DNA of 64,000 nucleotides from Candidatus Saccharibacteria bacterium oral taxon 955 (GTDB lineage: Bacteria; Patescibacteriota; Saccharimonadia; Saccharimonadales; Saccharimonadaceae): contig CP047918.1 in assembly GCA_010202265.1 (NCBI GenBank), positions 248,001-312,000 of the forward strand, read 5' to 3'. A program made the position numbers and the translations under genes. Under the pieces are notes generated by a model. That model saw only the letters and a program-made list of their open reading frames with translations, did no database searches and was not told the origin of the DNA. Positions within the stretch are counted from its first letter, which is position 1. Every line of letters begins with the position of its first letter. Below are positions 1 to 9,000 of this stretch, piece after piece.

Positions 1-168
1 ACGTATCTTGGTTATGGCGGTGAGAAAGGAGCGACTCCGTCTTATGTAGCTATGGTAGAGATATCTGCTCCTGGTAAAAACATGGGTGGTGGAGCCGACG
101 CAAAGCCAATTTTCAATGAAATATCAAACTGGATGTTAGGCTACCTAAGGCTGACACCAAAAGAGTAA
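1..168 (+). CDS. ftsI: Penicillin-binding protein (FtsI-like), C-terminal end only
   Basis: The open frame runs from the window edge to the TAA at 166-168 and gives the last 55 residues of the transpeptidase. The same residues follow the KTGTS motif in the second copy at 28212-29945. FtsI cross-links septal peptidoglycan on the outer face of the membrane. The catalytic part lies upstream of this window. The frame here is clean (GKNMGGGADAKP), whereas the second copy has lost bases at this spot. mraY follows after 19 bp. Confidence 0.8.
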   Translation, partial: TYLGYGGEKGATPSYVAMVEISAPGKNMGGGADAKPIFNEISNWMLGYLRLTPKE

Positions 169-187
169 AAAGAGGTATAATACGGTT

Positions 188-1234
188 ATGGAACTTCCAC
201 CCCACGCAGCGATTCACCATCTAACGACTGACCTTAATGCGACATTTATCTTGAGTATTGGTGCTTTTCTTTTGTCAATGGTGTTGACGCCAGTTTATAC
301 ATATTTTGCTTACCGTTATAAGTTTTGGAAAAAACAGCGAAGTACTAGTACGCTGGGCGAAAAACTGCAGATATTTACTAAACTTCATCAGAATAAATTT
401 ACTCGTAATATCCCGACGATGGCGGGTATTATTGGTGTTATTGCTATATCTGTCGTTACGCTTGGTTTTAACTGGGATCGAGCCCAGACGCAATTGCCGT
501 TGGCTGCGCTGATCGGTGGCGCGGCTGTCGGGCTTCTTGACGACATAATCAATATCCGTGGGCAGGGTAAGGGTGTTGCTGGCCTTCGTTCTAGTCTAAA
601 ATTTGTGATGATTATTCTGATGTCACTTGTTCTTGGCTGGTTCTTTTATGCAAAGCTTGGATATACGTCGATTCATGTACCGTTTGTGGGTGATTGGCAG
701 GTTGGAGTGTGGATAATTGCTATTTTTGTACTAGTCGTTGTGTCGACTGGAAATGCGGTAAATATAAGCGACGGACTTGACGGGCTTGCCGGAGGGCTCC
801 TGGCAGTTTCATTTTCGGTATTTGGTATGATCGCCCTTTTGCAAGGACATCTAAAGATCGCCGGTTTTTGTTTCACGGTAGTTGGCGCGCTGTTGAGCTA
901 TCTTTGGTTTAATATTTATCCTGCGAGGTTCTTTATGGGTGACGTCGGTAGCTTTGCATTTGGGACGAGCCTTGGTGTAGTCGCCATGTTGACGAACACG
1001 CTCTTTCTGCTACCGATCATTGGCATGATTTTTGTGATTGAGGCGGGGTCAAGCTTGATCCAAATTACCGCAAAACGATTTTTTGGGAGAAAGATATTTA
1101 TCTCAGCGCCGATACATCATCACCTTGAGGCAAAGGGTTGGCCGGAAACAAAAGTAACTATGCGGTTTTGGGTGATTGCTTGTGTTGCTGGGTTTATTGG
1201 GTTGCTACTAGCACTTACTGGGGGGCACATCTAG
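188..1234 (+). CDS. mraY: Phospho-N-acetylmuramoyl-pentapeptide transferase MraY
   Basis: MraY transfers phospho-MurNAc-pentapeptide from its UDP form to undecaprenyl phosphate, making lipid I at the inner face of the membrane. The 348-residue protein has about ten hydrophobic segments and the family signatures: LLDD at about 116-119, [15 protein letters not shown] at 189-203, FFMGDVGS at 248-255 and [16 protein letters not shown] near 310. Length is normal for the family. It follows ftsI by 19 bp and precedes ftsW by 2 bp, the usual division and cell-wall cluster order. A TATAAT at 176-181 lies only 6 bp before the ATG, so an internal promoter could make a leaderless message. The other copy (29965-30999) is frameshifted. 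Confidence 0.95.
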   Translation: MELPPHAAIHHLTTDLNATFILSIGAFLLSMVLTPVYTYFAYRYKFWKKQRSTSTLGEKLQIFTKLHQNKFTRNIPTMAGIIGVIAISVVTLGFNWDRAQTQLPLAALIGGAAVGLLDDIINIRGQGKGVAGLRSSLKFVMIILMSLVLGWFFYAKLGYTSIHVPFVGDWQVGVWIIAIFVLVVVSTGNAVNISDGLDGLAGGLLAVSFSVFGMIALLQGHLKIAGFCFTVVGALLSYLWFNIYPARFFMGDVGSFAFGTSLGVVAMLTNTLFLLPIIGMIFVIEAGSSLIQITAKRFFGRKIFISAPIHHHLEAKGWPETKVTMRFWVIACVAGFIGLLLALTGGHI

Positions 1235-1236
1235 CT

Positions 1237-2556
1237 GTGAGTGTTGCGCGTCGACGAGATGGGCATTCAACTTTTTTGCAGGGCTCTACTGATGTCGCTA
1301 ATCAGCGTAGGCATCGACCTGATTATAGAATAGTTTTGTTTATGGGTATTCTCATGCTACTTGGCTTGGTCGTTATGTATGCGATCGGGCCAGAGCGAGC
1401 TAATCTTTTGAATCGAATTTATAACACAAATACCTATACTGAGAATTTTTTTGTGATCAAACAAGTGGTTAGCCTAGCAATAGCGCTTCTGGCATTTATT
1501 TTCATGTCAACTGTACCATTTACGAAACTCCGCAAATATGGCTTTCAGCTAGTATGCGTTGGTCTTGCGCTGTCATTTCTGTTGTTTTTGCTTGGTAATG
1601 TTGCGCACATCGTGCCGTCAACGCTCGGGGCATATCGGTGGTTCCAGGTGGGTAGCCTAAGCTTTCAGCCGGCAGAAGTTTTGAAGCTGTCGTTATTGAT
1701 TTATACGGCGGCATTTTTAGGTAAGCGATATTCTGAGGGCAAGATAGACGATAAGTCGGCAACTTTGTATCCTATTTTGGGTCTATCTGGTTTGGCATTA
1801 TTTATCGTAGTTGTTATCCAAAAAGACATGGGTACGGGGCTGGCAATTTTTTCGATGCTTGCAACGATGTTTATCGTTAGTACGATGAACTGGAAAATAT
1901 TATTGAAAATTGCAGTTGTATGTGTAGTGCTCGGCATAATTGCGCTTGTTACGTCACCACACCGTATGGAGAGATTGACGACTTTTATAGGTGGTGATAG
2001 CGCCTCGATGACTGCTGCCAATGAGTCAGATAACAATTATCATATCAAAAATGCAAAGATTGCCCTCGGTACGGGCGGGTTGTTTGGTCGAGGGATCGGA
2101 AAGAGTATCCAAGCTACGGGATACCTACCAGAAGCGATTAATGACTCGATTTTTGCTATCATGGGGGAAATCTTTGGGTTTATTGGTACAACGATTATCA
2201 TAGGCTTGTTTAGCGCATTGTTGCTTCGCTTGCTCAAAATATCTGACCGCTTGCCTGACATGTCGATGCGTCTAGCTGTGGCGGGCGTATTTGGGTGGCT
2301 TGTGGCTCATGTCGCCATGAATATTGCGTCAATGATAGGTATTACGCCACTAACAGGAATTACGCTACCATTGCTCAGTTTTGGCGGGACAAGTATGATA
2401 TTTATGTGTGCTGCGCTTGGTCTTGCGTTTCAGCTGTCACGCTACACCAGTCATAGACCTGTTCAACTAAAGGAGGCTACTCATGAAAGTACTAGCAGCC
2501 GGTGGGGGGTCGGGGGGTCACGTTACGCCCGTCGTCGCCGTTCTACGGGAAATTAA
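1237..2556 (+). CDS. ftsW: FtsW-type SEDS lipid II polymerase
   Basis: FtsW is a SEDS-family glycosyltransferase that polymerises lipid II at the septum with its partner FtsI. The GTG at 1237 is chosen as start because it directly follows the mraY stop; the longer frame would overlap mraY by about 100 bp. The 439-residue product has many membrane segments and family motifs: GAYRWFQVGSLSFQPAEVLKL in the middle, LPEAINDSIFAIMGE, and TGITLPLLSFGGTS near the C-terminus. The N-terminal 30 residues are basic and cytoplasmic. Its 3' end overlaps murG by 74 bp, which suggests translational coupling. RodA is the alternative, but the position beside mraY, murG and ftsQ favours FtsW. Confidence 0.9.
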   Translation: MSVARRRDGHSTFLQGSTDVANQRRHRPDYRIVLFMGILMLLGLVVMYAIGPERANLLNRIYNTNTYTENFFVIKQVVSLAIALLAFIFMSTVPFTKLRKYGFQLVCVGLALSFLLFLLGNVAHIVPSTLGAYRWFQVGSLSFQPAEVLKLSLLIYTAAFLGKRYSEGKIDDKSATLYPILGLSGLALFIVVVIQKDMGTGLAIFSMLATMFIVSTMNWKILLKIAVVCVVLGIIALVTSPHRMERLTTFIGGDSASMTAANESDNNYHIKNAKIALGTGGLFGRGIGKSIQATGYLPEAINDSIFAIMGEIFGFIGTTIIIGLFSALLLRLLKISDRLPDMSMRLAVAGVFGWLVAHVAMNIASMIGITPLTGITLPLLSFGGTSMIFMCAALGLAFQLSRYTSHRPVQLKEATHESTSSRWGVGGSRYARRRRSTGN

Positions 2557-3640
2557 AGATCAGTATCCTGATACTGAAATAAGGTTTTGGTGTGATCGAA
2601 AGTTTGAATCGCAGGCCAGACGTGTCATGAAGCATTTTGATGATTCTATTCGAGTCGATGTTGTCGTGAGCGGTAAACTGCGTCGGTATCATCATCTGAC
2701 GTTTATCCAGCAGCTTATCAAGCTTCGAACGATCGTGTTGCCGAATTTAATCGACGGAATCAAGGTCGCGGTTGGGGCGATTCAGAGCTTTGCTAAATTA
2801 ATAGTGTGGCGACCCGACGTTGTATTTACAAAAGGCGGGTTTGTCTGCCTACCGATTGGGTTTGCGGCTCATATGTTGAGAATACCACTCGTGATTCATG
2901 ACTCTGACGCTCACCCTGGTCTAACAAATCGGATTCTTGCTCGTTGGGCTTTTAGGATAGGTACTGGTGCGCCACTAAAATTTTACTCATACCCCAGCTC
3001 ACTCTCACGCTATGTGGGAGTGCCGGTGAGAGCGGAGTTTACTCCTTATAGCGAAGGAGATAGGCAAAAGGTGAAGCGGTCGCTTGGTTTTGACTCGAAT
3101 CGACCGCTTGTTGTCATTACAGGTGGAGGGCTTGGCGCACGACGTATAAATATGGCTGTAGCAACTATGCTCAATGAACTGATGGAGCGGGCAAATATCG
3201 TACTTATAAGTGGCGAGGGCCAGTATGACGAAATGAGGGCCTTGACCCCGCAAAACGATGAGCGGTATCAGCTACATGCATTTGTAGGGCAGGGTATGGC
3301 AGACATGTTGGGTGCAGCCGATGTTGTGGTGGCGCGAGCTGGTGCGACGACGATTCTTGAGCTTGCAGCGCTTGCTAAGCCGACGATTCTTGTGCCTAAT
3401 GGCTACCTGACGGGAGGGCATCAGCTAAAGAATGCCGCCGTCTACGCCGAAAAGGGAGCTGTAAGTGTGATAGATGAAAATCAACTAGAGAAGCACCCCG
3501 ATATACTCCTTGATGAGGTGATAAATATCCTCTCAGACGACACTCGTCGCAAACAGATGAGCAGGCTATTTTATGAGTTTGCTAAGCCAAATGCTGCACG
3601 CGACATGGCTACGCTGATCGTTTCTGCGGTGAAAAAGTAG
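2483..3640 (+). CDS. murG: MurG, lipid II-forming N-acetylglucosaminyltransferase
   Basis: MurG adds GlcNAc from UDP-GlcNAc to lipid I to make lipid II, acting peripherally at the inner membrane face. The 385-residue GT28 protein starts with MKVLAAGGGSGGHVTPV, the family glycine-rich acceptor-binding loop. It has a second glycine-rich loop, ITGGGLGARRIN, near 212-223 and the C-terminal donor-site run VVVARAGATTILELAALAKP. Start: ATG at 2483 with a strong AAAGGAGG site just upstream, inside the ftsW 3' end. Copy 2 (32231-33372) is frameshifted. Confidence 0.95.
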   Translation: MKVLAAGGGSGGHVTPVVAVLREIKDQYPDTEIRFWCDRKFESQARRVMKHFDDSIRVDVVVSGKLRRYHHLTFIQQLIKLRTIVLPNLIDGIKVAVGAIQSFAKLIVWRPDVVFTKGGFVCLPIGFAAHMLRIPLVIHDSDAHPGLTNRILARWAFRIGTGAPLKFYSYPSSLSRYVGVPVRAEFTPYSEGDRQKVKRSLGFDSNRPLVVITGGGLGARRINMAVATMLNELMERANIVLISGEGQYDEMRALTPQNDERYQLHAFVGQGMADMLGAADVVVARAGATTILELAALAKPTILVPNGYLTGGHQLKNAAVYAEKGAVSVIDENQLEKHPDILLDEVINILSDDTRRKQMSRLFYEFAKPNAARDMATLIVSAVKK

Positions 3641-3647
3641 CTTGTGA

Positions 3648-3662
3648 CTGCTATAATAGCAG
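3648..3662 (+). promoter_or_regulatory. Palindrome containing a TATAAT box upstream of ftsQ
   Basis: CTGCTATAATAGCAG is a perfect inverted repeat with TATAAT at its centre, sitting 15 bp before the ftsQ start. It could be a -10 box with an overlapping operator, or a small hairpin between murG and ftsQ. No good -35 box is seen 16-18 bp upstream. Confidence 0.35.
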
Positions 3663-3677
3663 GGAAGCATAACTGCT

Positions 3678-4628
3678 ATGAAACTATTGCGAAAAAAACA
3701 ACAAGTACCAGCGCGTCGTAGCGGTCTGGTTGTTCGAGAGGGGCGAGCAAACGCCGATTCTCTTGATGAGCGCTACGCTTTTCGACGTAACAGGACGTTG
3801 ACAGGTAGCTTATCGTCAAATGTTTCCAGCGCCAGCGAGTCTTTTAATGAGCTACGTTCAGCTCGAGTCCAGGCGCACGATCTCAGGCGTCATCGTCGTA
3901 AGTTATTCGGTGTATGGTTGGGTGTTAGTGTGGCTACTTTGCTTTTGGGCTATCTGCTGTATGAGTCCATCGCGTTGCCAAATGTGCGTTTTCAGGAGGC
4001 CGTCGTTGTCCAGCCAGAGGATAAGTCTCTTTATGAAAAGAAAATCCAGGAATACTTGAACGCACATTTCTTTGAACGAAGCCGACTAACGCTAAATGTT
4101 AAAAATCTAGCCATTTATCTGCAGACACATGGCGCACCAGAGGTAGAGGAAGTTTCATCTAGTTTGTCGTTCGGCGGCCTGGGTGTTAGTACGATATCAT
4201 TAAAAGTACGTAAGCCGGTCGTTAGCTGGAAAACGGGAGATGTTCGGCTGTACGTGGATCAAAAGGGTATTGGATTTGAGAAGAACTATTATGACGCGCC
4301 AACCGTTTCGGTGCTTGATCAGACGGGCGTCCAGACTCGTAATAATCGTATTTTAGCAAGCAACCGATTTCTAAGTTTTATGGGGCGACTAATTGGTAGA
4401 CTTGCTGAGCAGGGCTATCGTGCTACTCAAGTCGTTCTGCCAGAAGGTACTACGCGTCAATTGTTGATGTCGGTTGACGGGGTGTCGTACCCAATTAAAT
4501 TCTCAGTTGATCGTCCGGCAGCGGCTCAGGCCGAGGACGCAGCCCGATCGATACGGTACCTTTTGGCTAGTGGAATTAGCCCTACATACCTTGATGTGCG
4601 AGTTAGTGGAAAGGCTTATTATAAGTAG
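3678..4628 (+). CDS. ftsQ: FtsQ/DivIB-like cell division protein
   Basis: FtsQ/DivIB is a bitopic protein that bridges early and late divisome components, with FtsL and FtsB/DivIC as partners. The 316-residue product has a basic N-terminal tail of about 75 residues and one membrane segment (about 78-100, GVWLGVSVATLLLGYLLYES). An extracytoplasmic region follows. It ends in YLDVRVSGKAYYK, which resembles the C-terminal strand of FtsQ beta domains. Sequence identity is too low by eye for certainty, but its place after murG and its topology support the call. A 795-bp AT-rich gap follows, so it is probably the last gene of the operon. Confidence 0.75.
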   Translation: MKLLRKKQQVPARRSGLVVREGRANADSLDERYAFRRNRTLTGSLSSNVSSASESFNELRSARVQAHDLRRHRRKLFGVWLGVSVATLLLGYLLYESIALPNVRFQEAVVVQPEDKSLYEKKIQEYLNAHFFERSRLTLNVKNLAIYLQTHGAPEVEEVSSSLSFGGLGVSTISLKVRKPVVSWKTGDVRLYVDQKGIGFEKNYYDAPTVSVLDQTGVQTRNNRILASNRFLSFMGRLIGRLAEQGYRATQVVLPEGTTRQLLMSVDGVSYPIKFSVDRPAAAQAEDAARSIRYLLASGISPTYLDVRVSGKAYYK

Positions 4629-5383
4629 CTGGATCTGGGGCGAGAGACTAAACGTACACCCTTGCCGATTGGTAAATGTTCTATTTTTGTTCTCATTATC
4701 AACAAATTTACAAAAATATATTTAGCATATTAAAATAGGGAAATTGCAAATTGTCAAAAAAGCAGGGAAAAAGGATAGGGGGTAATAAAAATCGAAAAAA
4801 GCAAATATATGTCACATAAGTCGTGAAAAATTAAATATATCGTTGTGGAAAACTATATAGACGGTCGGTCTGCTAGACATTGGTAGACGCCAAGAGTATT
4901 CCAGAAAAGAACATATGTATGATCTACGAGCTTTGTCAGAGTAAGCTATAAAAAAGTTAGTGCTACGTAATCTTTGAGTGATAGAGGCATCTGGGTAGGC
5001 AGCAAACTCCCCCATATGATTCATATATACAAAATTAGCACTCAAGCTAGACGTATGCTGATTCATCTTTTGTATTTATATTTAATGTCTCAAAAGGTAT
5101 ATTGTGCGACGTTAAGTCTATGGGCAAAAATTGATTAAGTTTTATTTCGTAAGTTAGTTATGTGCGGTCCCTTTCTTTTGTGTGGCCGGTTTGATTTTTT
5201 GATCCCCTTTTTGGACGTTTCCTTTAGTCCTTTTGAGCCTGCATAGTGATTGAAATCTTTGCACTTTTTGAAAGTTTTAGGTCTATATGGTTTTTCTACA
5301 ATCAAAAATATATCTACAGAAATAAAATATTGTAAGTTCTATTTTTGTTCTATAATGTTTTCTGACTTATTTATAATATGAAA
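4629..5383. other. AT-rich intergenic region, no gene seen
   Basis: About 750 bp of low-GC sequence separate ftsQ from the convergent small gene. No ORF here has a ribosome site or recognisable product; the 84-codon - strand frame at 4812-5066 has neither. Two sequences one base from the DnaA-box consensus (4696-4704 and 4844-4852) were seen, but two hits in such AT-rich DNA are weak evidence. Confidence 0.5.
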
Positions 5384-5415
5384 GATGGCCCATAGAACAA
5401 TGTCTACGGGCCATC
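5384..5415 (-). terminator. Hairpin terminator of the small basic-protein gene
   Basis: A 12-bp stem with one G-U pair (gatggcccatag with ctacgggccatc, loop of 8) lies 9 bp beyond the - strand stop at 5425. On the - strand it is followed by TTTCATATT. Confidence 0.65.
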
Positions 5416-5424
5416 CGCACATTA

Positions 5425-5754
5425 CTATCTGCGACTACGACGCTTACGGCGGTGCTCCTCTACCGCCTCCAGAGAGATATTACATCTCCCCGGGGGTGTG
5501 TGTGCCAAGAGCTCGTCGATAAGCAGTAGCGCCATATTATACGCACGATGACCGTGCGCCACGAACTGGCAATCTTTGATGTTGCCAGGATTCAGACGTA
5601 TAGTCAAATCGGCTGAGCCACCTTGCTTACGCCGGGATCTGCTGCTTCTAGCGATATGTAGCAGTAGCGCGTTATCGTCTTTCTTCTCGACGGTGATTGT
5701 GCAACCGTCGAGGCTTGCTAGTGCCTCGGCCAGCGGGTTGTCGTAGGCAGTCAT
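5425..5754 (-). CDS. Small basic protein of unknown function
   Basis: The 109-residue product begins MTAYDNPLAEAL. The ATG at 5754 is chosen over longer in-frame options because AGAAGGA lies 8 bp before it and the upstream extension reads through the promoter. The sequence alternates short hydrophobic strands and helices and ends in an Arg/Lys tail (EEHRRKRRSRR), which suggests nucleic-acid or membrane-surface binding. No signal peptide or known motif is visible and I do not recognise the family. It is monocistronic, with its own promoter (5824-5852) and terminator. Copy 2 (35142-35470) lost one C and is truncated. Confidence 0.6.
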   Translation of the reverse strand: MTAYDNPLAEALASLDGCTITVEKKDDNALLLHIARSSRSRRKQGGSADLTIRLNPGNIKDCQFVAHGHRAYNMALLLIDELLAHTPPGRCNISLEAVEEHRRKRRSRR

Positions 5755-5823
5755 TTTTTCATCCTTCTGTAGTAGGTGCGGATACTCCCCTACCCGTTTT
5801 ATGGTGAGGGAGGCTGTGTGCAT

Positions 5824-5852
5824 ATTATACCACAAAATAAGAGTATAGTGAA
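5824..5852 (-). promoter_or_regulatory. Promoter of the small basic-protein gene
   Basis: On the - strand TTCACT is followed after 17 bp by TATAAT, about 70 bp before the start codon. A sigma-70-type promoter is likely. Confidence 0.5.
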
Positions 5853-5970
5853 GGTAGATACGCTTTATTTTTCTACCCGTCTGCCTTGCTCTACCCCTTC
5901 TATATCTGTCAAAGTGACGAGTGCGCTTCTCTACTGTCGTCTGATGCAACTTTTGAGTGTGGCTTGCCTG

Positions 5971-5999
5971 TTGTAACCTATCAATGATTAGAGTATAAT
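5971..5999 (+). promoter_or_regulatory. Promoter of the giant surface protein gene
   Basis: TTGTAA, a 17-bp spacer and TATAAT end 52 bp before the GTG start at 6052, an ideal sigma-70 geometry with a consensus -10. Confidence 0.6.
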
Positions 6000-6051
6000 T
6001 AGAGCATTAGCTTTAAATACCTACATATAAAAAGTAATAGAGGTGTCACGC

Positions 6052-9000
6052 GTGAGGATAATGCAAAAGACGAGGCGACTGTTGCTGGCTAGTGCTATAG
6101 CTGCGGTTACTGTTGGCGTCTTGGTTGTTCAGTATTTTGTGGCAAGTCAGTTAGCTAAGGCTGATGCGATTAACTCGACCGACTTTGTGATGACGATCGA
6201 CACGCGCAAAGGCACGGGAAACACTTTCACGGTTCCAACGATCGGTGGTGGCTATAACTATACATTGGTTTGTGGCAACGGTGTAGTCTTGACGGGACAA
6301 ACAGGTAACGCCACCTGTTCTTATGCGACTGCCGGTGTGTATAAGGTCCGAATTGCTGGAGCATTTCCTAGGATATATTTTGACTACAGGGGTGACAGGT
6401 TTAAGGTCATCTCGATTGACCAGTGGGGTACGAATGAATGGCAAAATATGGAGCACGCGTTTGATGGGGCGGAAAACCTCGATGTAAAGGCTACCGACAA
6501 GCCACGCATGGGCCAGGTTGTCAGCCTGGCTTATATGTTTCGAGACGCCAAAAGTCTAAAGGGTGAGGGTGCTGATTGGCAGTGGGACACTAAAAATGTA
6601 GAGAGTCTAAACAGCACATTCTCTGGGGCCCGTCAGTTTAACCAAAATATCTCAAGCTGGAATACATCTAAGGTGACAGATATGGACAATACGTTCACTA
6701 ATGCCTATGAATTTAATCAGCCTATTCAGTCGTGGGACGTCAGCAAAGTCAATACTATGGTGGCGGTGTTGGCATATGCAAAAAAGTTTAATCAACCTAT
6801 CGGTGAATGGAATACTACCCAACTTACGGACGCCCTTTTGGCGCTAGCTGGCGCCGAGAGGTTTGACCAGTCGTTGGCGCACTGGGATGTCCGTCGTCTG
6901 ACAGATGCAGATAGATTACTCGATGGCGTTAAGATATCAACGCCAAACTACGATGCGACGCTGACTTCTTGGCAGGCACAGGCTGTCAGAGGTAATGTCA
7001 AGCTTGGCGGCGGTAACAGTAATTACTGTGTGGCAGAGGCTAAGCGCAATGATTTGATTGCTACAAAATCATGGATAATTACGGATGCAGGTAAAGATTG
7101 TACAGCGTATACCGTTACGGCAGTGGACTATACTGGCGTTACAGATGTAGATGAGAATACCACCACTGGCACAGTATTGGGTAGGTTAAATAGTACCGAT
7201 GCCGTTAATTCGCCACAAAGTGATTTTACATATACCCTTGACTGTACTGGCGCGCAGAATAATCTCGTGGCAATTGATGGCAATACAATTAAGCTTGCGC
7301 AGTCACCGGATTATGAGCAGAATGCTACTTTGGAAATTTGTGTTCGTGCTACCAATAAGGCTGGGAAAACGTTCGATAAGCACCTAACTATCTCGGTCAA
7401 TAATCTTTATTCAGTTTCATATAATGCCAATGGTGCTGACGCTGGTGCTCCGCCGGCTTCGACTGGAGAGACGTTGCACTCTGGCGATAGTGTATCCGTA
7501 GAGGCGAATATCAATGGCCTAGCCAAAACCGGCCACAGCTTCACCGGCTGGAACACTGCCCCTAACGGTGCAGGTACACCATACGCCCCAGGCGCCAACT
7601 TCCACCTCACTGGTGACATTACCCTTTATGCCCAATGGCAAGTAAACAACTACACCCTCCACTTCGACAGCAAGGGTGGCTCTAACGTACCAGACCAAAC
7701 TGTTGCCTTTGGTGCAAAAGCCACCACCCCTACCGCTCCAACCAAAACTGGCCACACCTTTGCCGGTTGGTACAAGGAGGCTGGTCTAGTTAACGCCTGG
7801 AACTTCGCCACCGACACTATGCCAGCGAGCGACACCACCCTCTACGCCAAGTGGACAATTAACCAGTACAAGATACATTACGATGCCAACACTGGCACCG
7901 GTGGCGCAACCCCAGACACTGTCTCTAACTACGACACCACCGTCCAGATTGCCAACAACGGCTTCACCAAAACCGGCCACAGCTTCACCGGCTGGAACAC
8001 TGCCCCTAACGGTGCAGGTACACCATACGCCCCAGGCGCCAACTTCCACCTCACTGGTGACATTACCCTTTATGCCCAATGGCAAGTAAACAACTACACC
8101 CTCCACTTCGACAGCAAGGGTGGCTCTAACGTACCAGACCAAACTGTTGCCTTTGGTGCAAAAGCCACCACCCCTACCGCTCCAACCAAAACTGGCCACA
8201 CCTTTGCCGGTTGGTACAAGGAGGCTGGTCTAGTTAACGCCTGGAACTTCGCCACCGACACTATGCCAGCGAGCGACACCACCCTCTACGCCAAGTGGAC
8301 AATTAACCAGTACAAGATACATTACGATGCCAACACTGGCACCGGTGGCGCAACCCCAGACACTGTCTCTAACTACGACACCACCGTCCAGATTGCCAAC
8401 AACGGCTTCACCAAAACCGGCCACAGCTTCACCGGCTGGAACACTGCCCCTAACGGTGCAGGTACACCATACGCCCCAGGCGCCAACTTCCACCTCACTG
8501 GTGACATTACCCTTTATGCCCAATGGCAAGTAAACAACTACACCCTCCACTTCGACAGCAAGGGTGGCTCTAACGTACCAGACCAAACTGTTGCCTTTGG
8601 TGCAAAAGCCACCACCCCTACCGCTCCAACCAAAACTGGCCACACCTTTGCCGGTTGGTACAAGGAGGCTGGTCTAGTTAACGCCTGGAACTTCGCCACC
8701 GACACTATGCCAGCGAGCGACACCACCCTCTACGCCAAGTGGACAATTAACCAGTACAAGATACATTACGATGCCAACACTGGCACCGGTGGCGCAACCC
8801 CAGACACTGTCTCTAACTACGACACCACCGTCCAGATTGCCAACAACGGCTTCACCAAAACCGGCCACAGCTTCACCGGCTGGAACACTGCCCCTAACGG
8901 TGCAGGTACACCATACGCCCCAGGCGCCAACTTCCACCTCACTGGTGACATTACCCTTTATGCCCAATGGCAAGTAAACAACTACACCCTCCACTTCGAC

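Noticed and set aside
4696..4852. Replication origin with DnaA boxes in the 4.6-5.4 kb AT-rich gap
   Set aside because: Only two one-mismatch words, no dnaA or dnaN nearby, and strand switching here is explained by single genes. GC-skew over the whole genome would decide.
4812..5066. 84-codon - strand ORF in the 4.6-5.4 kb gap
   Set aside because: No ribosome site or promoter, AT-driven composition, and no recognisable features.
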